This document shows positions 37,348 to 41,664 of a stretch of DNA of 41,664 bases, in pieces (position 1 is the first letter of the stretch; each line of letters begins with the position of its first letter). Source of the DNA: a virus; the IMG/VR virus record IMGVR_UViG_3300048625_000332, positions 1 through 41,664 of that record, one strand, 5' to 3'. The position numbers were made by a program, and so were the translations under genes. The notes under the pieces are model-generated. The model was given only the letters and a program-made list of their open reading frames with translations, did not search any database and was not told the origin of the DNA.

Positions 37348-38097
37348 TTAGGTAATCTTAAATCCCCAAGCATGAGTCGTTGTTGCGAGACCTGCGACAT
37401 TATGAGCACCACCATTTCCGGTGACTAATATGCCATAAAATTCAATCGTGTCACCGGCTGCTAAGTTTAAAATTGTTGTAACGATGGAAGTAGGGATACC
37501 CCCTGCGGTATTCATATAAAATCCCCCTCTTTTTACTTCAGCCCCATTCTTATAAATAATGGGGACTATAATTGCTCCCAATGCGACGAGTGGTTGCCAA
37601 GCTAAACAAAAATGATAAATCCCTGCAACAGGACAGGTGAATACAGAAGTTCCCGTATTCCACACCGAATCAGTATCGAAATCTTCTGTACCAAAAGTAA
37701 GCTTAGTGACGACATCCCCTGTGATAGCTTGGTTGACCCCGTTCTTATTTACCGAGAAAGTATATTTCTTTAATTGTGCCCAAGGTTTCCACCATGTTGG
37801 AGAAGAACTAGGGGAATGATTAATGTTAGAAGCCTGCAGACTGGAATAGGTTTCCCCATCATCCCCTATAATTTTATCCCCTATGCTGTACGTCTCAGCA
37901 GCATCATAATCAACCAATCCCCTTCGGCTAAAATATCTGACAGCGTTTGTACAGTAATTAAGTATCCAATTGAAACGCTGTCTGCTTGGTGGGGTGGAAC
38001 TTAGAGGCCAACCGGATAACACCTCTCCGGCAGTTGGTTCCGTCTTATCCCCGGTATCTGCCCAGATATTTTTGACGGGCGGTTTAATAATTGCCAT
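37348..38097 (-). CDS. Tail fibre protein with C1q-like C-terminal domain
   Basis: A 249-residue protein. The N-terminus is fibre-like ('IWADTGDKTEPTAGEVLSGWP', 'RQRFNWILNYCTNAVRYFS'). Residues about 63-105 contain a carbohydrate-module-like 'YSIGDKIIGDDGETYSSLQ', and the C-terminal 135 residues fit a C1q/TNF-like fold: 'KYTFSVNKNGVNQAITG', 'VFTCPVAGIYHFCLAWQPL', 'VKRGGFYMNTAGG', 'LAAGDTIEFYGILV'. It follows the baseplate DUF2612 gene, the usual fibre position. It is probably the receptor-binding protein. Confidence 0.75.
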   Translation of the reverse strand: MAIIKPPVKNIWADTGDKTEPTAGEVLSGWPLSSTPPSRQRFNWILNYCTNAVRYFSRRGLVDYDAAETYSIGDKIIGDDGETYSSLQASNINHSPSSSPTWWKPWAQLKKYTFSVNKNGVNQAITGDVVTKLTFGTEDFDTDSVWNTGTSVFTCPVAGIYHFCLAWQPLVALGAIIVPIIYKNGAEVKRGGFYMNTAGGIPTSIVTTILNLAAGDTIEFYGILVTGNGGAHNVAGLATTTHAWGFKIT

Positions 38098-38100
38098 GAT

Positions 38101-38811
38101 TTAAAACTCCTCTGAAAATAGACCGCCACCCGAACCAGCACCTTCTTCTCTAAAACCAAGGGCATTGATTTGGTCAGCAAATCCGAAATTATTAGGCACA
38201 ATAAAAGTTTGTTTTTGATTAAGTTTAACGCCCATTGGGCGAGGTAATATATCCAATTGCAGCAGGGCTTTTTCCGCGAAGGTTAAATTTCGCCCTATTG
38301 CAATATCAAAGCTCATGTCATAATTGTCTTCTATTATAACAACACTGGAATTAAACAAATAATTGAGTCCATTTATTAAATCCTCTCCAGTTCCTTTGGA
38401 ATGGTTCTTAATAATCTTAGCCCGTATTAATTGCCTGTATTCGGGGTCAGCTAATACCGTCGAGGCGGTTGCTGGTTCCAACTCCTCCCGAAACCTTGCC
38501 CCAACAGATAGGTCACCTTCTTCCCCAAAATTAAACCCGGGCGGGGCATTATCAGGAAATCCGAAAAAGCTCAAAGCAAGGGAGGATGGGATTATTCTGC
38601 TTATACCAACAATTTCCCCAATCGTATCCAGGTTAACACCCCTGACAATATCAATGTCCGATTGAAGACTTATGGTATCCAACACAATTTCCAATTCCTC
38701 GCTGTAAGCTAATAGAGCTTCCAGGAACCCGATGAACTTTGCACTCTCATAATATTGGGTGGCACGTCTACCGATGCCAATCTCTGTGTGGTTAATAGTA
38801 TTATGTGACAT
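38101..38811 (-). CDS. Baseplate protein, DUF2612-like
   Basis: A 236-residue protein from ATG 38811, overlapping the baseplate J gene end. The block 'DTISLQSDIDIVRGVNLDTIGEIVGISR' and then 'YRQLIRAKIIKNHSKGTGEDLINGLNYLF' is the pattern of DUF2612/gpI-type baseplate proteins that link baseplate and fibre. A Phe/Gly/Glu-rich C-terminus ('INALGFREEGAGSGGGLFSE') is likely a flexible end. Confidence 0.82.
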   Translation of the reverse strand: MSHNTINHTEIGIGRRATQYYESAKFIGFLEALLAYSEELEIVLDTISLQSDIDIVRGVNLDTIGEIVGISRIIPSSLALSFFGFPDNAPPGFNFGEEGDLSVGARFREELEPATASTVLADPEYRQLIRAKIIKNHSKGTGEDLINGLNYLFNSSVVIIEDNYDMSFDIAIGRNLTFAEKALLQLDILPRPMGVKLNQKQTFIVPNNFGFADQINALGFREEGAGSGGGLFSEEF

Positions 38812-39955
38812 TGACCACAATCCTTGACTGGTCAAATACAGCCAGCTCGTCAAAAGCAATTGCAAGATTTGTCTCAGTAACGGGAGCGGCTGCAAACCCT
38901 AGGAACAATGTAGTTATTGAATGCCCCGGCACATCATTAACAGGGTCATACAACCTGGATTGGATTACTTCCTCCCCTATAGATTGATTCGCAAGAGCCC
39001 AGGCAACAAGGTTATCCTTAATCATCTGGGCTCCCGTCGTGGGCCAACCGGGTTTCTGCACCACATTAACCACAATATAGACGTTCTTTAACGTTGGTCT
39101 GTCGAATTTCATTATATGGAAAGCACCTACCGAATCCCCCACGCTGATTGAAACCGCCCCTAACATATCACAACCCAAAGATTTTCTAAGCCATATTGTT
39201 TGGGCAATTTCAGCATCCGTCCCGCCCTGCACGATAACATGAACCCCATGTGCGGGTGTACCGTTCCCATCCACAACACTTGTATAATTTTCCAAAACCA
39301 CGGCCTGAATGACCGTTGGTAGATTCTGCAAGGCACCCTGCAATGATTCCAATAGGGATTGGGCGGGTGTAGAAGTGCTCTGAGCTCTCCTAATCCTTAA
39401 TTGGGCATCCGTTTCCTCTGTCCTACCGGGTGTGGCCGCCGCATCATTGGTGACAGTCTGCCACCCAAATACAGGGTTATCGATTTTGGTTATAGTCCCT
39501 ATTGATGCAGTAATGGGGCCAAATACTAACGCTTGAGAATTAACCAGTGCAAACCCGGTTCCATCAATGTTGCCTTGGGTCGTTGTTTGGAATACTTGGC
39601 TTGTAGCAGGGTTCCTCACCAAGCTCCCTACCGGGACAACAGTTCCGTCTGTACCACCCAACTTAAGAACGCATGTTGTATATCTACCCTCGATCCTACG
39701 TATACCGTTTAATTGCACCAAGCGGGACAAAGCAACACCAAGAGCCGTCTGGGGATTAAATGAATGGTACACATCCTCGGCAAGCATTGTCAGGTTATCT
39801 TGCGACTCAGCAAAAATGCCCAATAATTCCCCGTCCAAGGTATCCGGTTCCAGATTAATATCCGTTCCGAAAATACCAATCATGGCATTCTGCAGGTCAG
39901 CCAGGAGCTCATCTAATCTCGTGCGGTTAAATCCTAACTCAGTTAATTCCGTCAT
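38801..39955 (-). CDS. Baseplate wedge protein J-like
   Basis: A 384-residue protein with the gpJ/Mu gp47 family pattern: 'LLADLQNAMIGIFGTDINLEP', 'DGELLGIFAESQDNL', 'LGVALSRLVQLNGIRR', 'GTVVPVGSLVRNPATSQVF', 'RTEETDAQLRIRRAQSTSTP' and 'ALQNLPTVIQAVVLENYT'. It forms the wedge ring of the baseplate. Overlaps with the gp25-like gene upstream (ATGA at 39952-39955) and with the DUF2612 gene. Confidence 0.9.
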   Translation of the reverse strand: MTELTELGFNRTRLDELLADLQNAMIGIFGTDINLEPDTLDGELLGIFAESQDNLTMLAEDVYHSFNPQTALGVALSRLVQLNGIRRIEGRYTTCVLKLGGTDGTVVPVGSLVRNPATSQVFQTTTQGNIDGTGFALVNSQALVFGPITASIGTITKIDNPVFGWQTVTNDAAATPGRTEETDAQLRIRRAQSTSTPAQSLLESLQGALQNLPTVIQAVVLENYTSVVDGNGTPAHGVHVIVQGGTDAEIAQTIWLRKSLGCDMLGAVSISVGDSVGAFHIMKFDRPTLKNVYIVVNVVQKPGWPTTGAQMIKDNLVAWALANQSIGEEVIQSRLYDPVNDVPGHSITTLFLGFAAAPVTETNLAIAFDELAVFDQSRIVVNVT

Positions 39956-40308
39956 AATACAACCCTTATATTGTCAGTTGTTCCAAAAATTGTGGTTACT
40001 GTGGCGGATACTCCCAACCTCCTTGTATCACGATTAAAAACAACATCAAAGGAACGTAATTCATCAATACCGTCCGTCTCAATAATGGTCTGTTTGATTA
40101 ACGATTCCGCCAGAGGTAGATTTGCAGGTTTCACCATTATCTCTTGCAAGTAAGGAATACCCGCATCCACATCCAGGAACCATTCTTCCCTCAGAAGCTG
40201 TAATCTCGTTCTAACATTCTGGGCCACTGCTTCTTGGTCTCGGGCATAATCGGATAAGCCTTGCCCAAACGTCATATCAAAATTAGAATCCAGCCGTCTT
40301 ACTATCAT
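39952..40308 (-). CDS. gp25/gpW-like baseplate wedge protein
   Basis: A 118-residue protein: 'DARDQ'-like start is replaced by 'GLSDYARDQEAVAQNVRTRLQLLREEWFLDVDAGIPYLQEIM' (residues about 17-58, in part), then 'LIKQTIIETDGIDELRSFDV'. The 'q.vr..L.l..gEwflD...GipY' block is typical of Mu gp46/T4 gp25-type sheath initiators. Position before baseplate J fits. Confidence 0.85.
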   Translation of the reverse strand: MIVRRLDSNFDMTFGQGLSDYARDQEAVAQNVRTRLQLLREEWFLDVDAGIPYLQEIMVKPANLPLAESLIKQTIIETDGIDELRSFDVVFNRDTRRLGVSATVTTIFGTTDNIRVVL

Positions 40309-40409
40309 GAACGCCCCCGCAATGAATTTCTAATATCCCCGTTTAAAAATTCACACTTAATTTTATTTTTCTTCTTGACGTTTAACAACTTTCTAAATAT
40401 TGTTATCAT
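40305..40409 (-). CDS. 34-residue basic miniprotein in the baseplate operon
   Basis: A very short gene joined to both neighbours by ATGA overlaps (40406-40409 and 40305-40308). Sequence is Lys/Arg-rich: 'MITIFRKLLNVKKKNKIKCE' then 'NGDIRNSLRGRS'. It has an amphipathic start and a basic middle. The two-sided coupling mirrors the miniprotein at 4130-4240. No family known; it could be a translational bridge or a small DNA- or membrane-active peptide. Confidence 0.5.
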   Translation of the reverse strand: MITIFRKLLNVKKKNKIKCEFLNGDIRNSLRGRS

Positions 40410-41026
40410 TGCACCACCCCACCAAGACCAGCACCACCTGAATTAATGTGCCTATGGGTTTCGTCTATGCGATGCCCATTTGCGATAACTTGCCCGTTAA
40501 TAGTAAGGTTACCAGTGACCACAATACCCGAATTGTTCATTGTCATTTTAACTGTTCCAGCTCGGTTACGCAGTTCAGCGCCAGCAGTTGAAACCCCTGC
40601 TAATTTGTTAGGTTGGGAATTAACCCCCACAAATGCAAACCCATCTGATAGGTCGTGTTGCCTGTAATCTTCCGGTTCACTAATAACCCCATCAATTGCC
40701 CAACCATCTATGCACCTTTCGGAAAATATTAAGAGGCACTCATCACCAGCAATGATAGGAAAAGTAAGGTAGAAATTACCCCCGCCAGGAAACACAACGG
40801 GCACATCAACGCAAAGAGGCAAATTAACCGCGCCCTTCTCTGTAAAAATCCGCTTGATGGCAGGTTGTACTTCCGCAGTCTGTTTTGTCGCATTATAAGA
40901 ATGTATAATCCCGGGCAAGCAAGTATGAAGATTCTTTAAAGCAGTATCAACCGCAGATTGTCCAACCTCTTCAACACTTGCCAGGGTGGATTTATTGCGT
41001 TCGATTTTTGCATAGTCGTCTGACAT
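40406..41026 (-). CDS. Baseplate spike protein (Gp138_N-like)
   Basis: A 206-residue protein: helical start, then 'CLPGIIHSYNATKQTAEVQPAIKRIF', 'LPLCVDVPVVFPGGGNFYLTFPI', 'GDECLLIFSERCIDGW' of the Gp138 N-terminal OB-fold. It ends with a beta-helix like 'VKMTMNNSGIVVTGNLTINGQVIANG' and a His-containing tip 'HRIDETHRHINSGGAG', which may bind a metal as spike tips do. It should puncture the outer membrane. Confidence 0.85.
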   Translation of the reverse strand: MSDDYAKIERNKSTLASVEEVGQSAVDTALKNLHTCLPGIIHSYNATKQTAEVQPAIKRIFTEKGAVNLPLCVDVPVVFPGGGNFYLTFPIIAGDECLLIFSERCIDGWAIDGVISEPEDYRQHDLSDGFAFVGVNSQPNKLAGVSTAGAELRNRAGTVKMTMNNSGIVVTGNLTINGQVIANGHRIDETHRHINSGGAGLGGVVQ

Positions 41027-41662
41027 TTAAGCCAACCCCAAAGCTTTGAACATTACTTGAGTTTGAACAATTCTATCTTCCAGACCGTTTGTACCACCAT
41101 TAACTCGCTTAGTCACTGTTATAATGCACGATGTAGCTGTAGATGTGCATTGCTTATGAACCCCGTTTTTCTCAAACCAATACTTACCCGCCAAAAAATA
41201 ATTCTTAGGGTCTCCCAACAGGCTGTCAGGGTTGGTGTCGTCGGGCAAACCCAGGTGACGGATGAACGCCACGATGTTGTCCTTGCCCGTCAACTGCAAA
41301 CCGAAGATGCCGCGATATTTCCAACCATCACCGCTTGCTTCATCGCCATTGCCCATACGGTTGGCGTAGACTAAATTGGCTATTTTCTCAGGTTGTCGTG
41401 CATAATATTTTGCTGATCTTGAACCGACTTTGCCAATAAAATATTTCCTAAAAATATTCATCAATCCTTCTTCGCTGTAATTCAGGTTCTCTCGTGCATT
41501 CTTATACAACCCGCTTTCATGTGCAACCTGCCCCATCATGTGAGCAAAGAATAGCTTGTCAGTAATGCCTAAGTCCGCCATCATCGCCTTGGCAGTATTC
41601 GGCCCCATGACGCCATCAGCGGTTAAGCCTAATTGTTTTTGATATTCAACTAAGTAGTTCAT
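41027..41662 (-). CDS. GH19-type lysin with peptidoglycan-binding N-terminus
   Basis: A 211-residue protein: start 'YQKQLGLTADGVMGPNTAKAM' (peptidoglycan-binding-like), then the GH19 chitinase-like lysozyme core: 'FAHMMGQVAHESGLYKNARENLNYS' (catalytic Glu in HESG; in part), 'YANRMGNGDEASGDGWKYRGIFGLQLTGK', and 'VTKRVNGGTNGLEDR'. The ATG at 41662 is two bases from the window edge, so an extension beyond is possible. It is located directly upstream of the spike and far from holin genes, so it may be the endolysin or a tail-associated lysozyme. The stop lies next to the spike ATG. Confidence 0.82.
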   Translation of the reverse strand: MNYLVEYQKQLGLTADGVMGPNTAKAMMADLGITDKLFFAHMMGQVAHESGLYKNARENLNYSEEGLMNIFRKYFIGKVGSRSAKYYARQPEKIANLVYANRMGNGDEASGDGWKYRGIFGLQLTGKDNIVAFIRHLGLPDDTNPDSLLGDPKNYFLAGKYWFEKNGVHKQCTSTATSCIITVTKRVNGGTNGLEDRIVQTQVMFKALGLA

Positions 41663-41664
41663 AT

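Overview
The window is most of the genome of a contractile-tailed (myovirus-type) bacteriophage that probably infects a Gram-negative host. The evidence is a DUF3383-type sheath with a DUF3277-type tube, a baseplate J / gp25 / spike set, a spanin-like protein, and well-formed sigma70-like promoters. No integrase, repressor, tRNA or CRISPR array was seen. The tape measure gene runs off the left edge, and the tail hub genes that normally lie between tape measure and spike are absent. The window is therefore probably a linear cut of a somewhat larger genome.

Layout. 1-16715 (minus strand): head and tail assembly genes. Transcription order is small terminase, large terminase, portal, two structural proteins, a repeat protein, head morphogenesis protein (interrupted by an intein), DUF2213 protease/scaffold, cement protein, major capsid, connectors, tail terminator, sheath, tube, frameshifted tail assembly chaperone, an Acb2/Tad1-like small protein, and tape measure. 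16716-17735: non-coding control region with promoters, a 15-bp inverted repeat and operator-like repeats. 17736-32304 (plus strand): DNA metabolism. It holds a Zn-finger protein, AEP-type primase, SNF2-like helicase, UvrD-like helicase, C5 DNA methyltransferase with a second overlapping reading frame, nucleotidyltransferase and family A DNA polymerase. It ends in a 2-aminoadenine (Z-genome) cassette purZ-mazZ-datZ followed by a DUF1599-like protein. 32271-33416 (minus): a PD-(D/E)XK nuclease and a Lys/Ala-rich protein. 33417-33768: a bidirectional control region with inverted and tandem duplications. 33769-35594 (plus): small accessory genes, including a hexapeptide-repeat protein. 35569-41662 (minus): lysis genes, fibre, baseplate and a GH19 lysin.

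How it works together. DatZ, MazZ and PurZ should deplete dATP and make the dZTP precursor. The adjacent family A polymerase with an intact exonuclease is the likely DpoZ, so adenine in the called sequence is probably 2-aminoadenine in the virion. A C5 methyltransferase and a probable cyclic-nucleotide sponge suggest several layers of counter-defence.

The most unusual feature is at 8571-9542. An intein in the head morphogenesis protein carries, on the opposite strand and in exact codon register, a complete gene for a putative homing endonuclease (HTH domains plus Vsr/DUF559-like nuclease) with its own promoter and ribosome binding site. I know of no described case of this arrangement.
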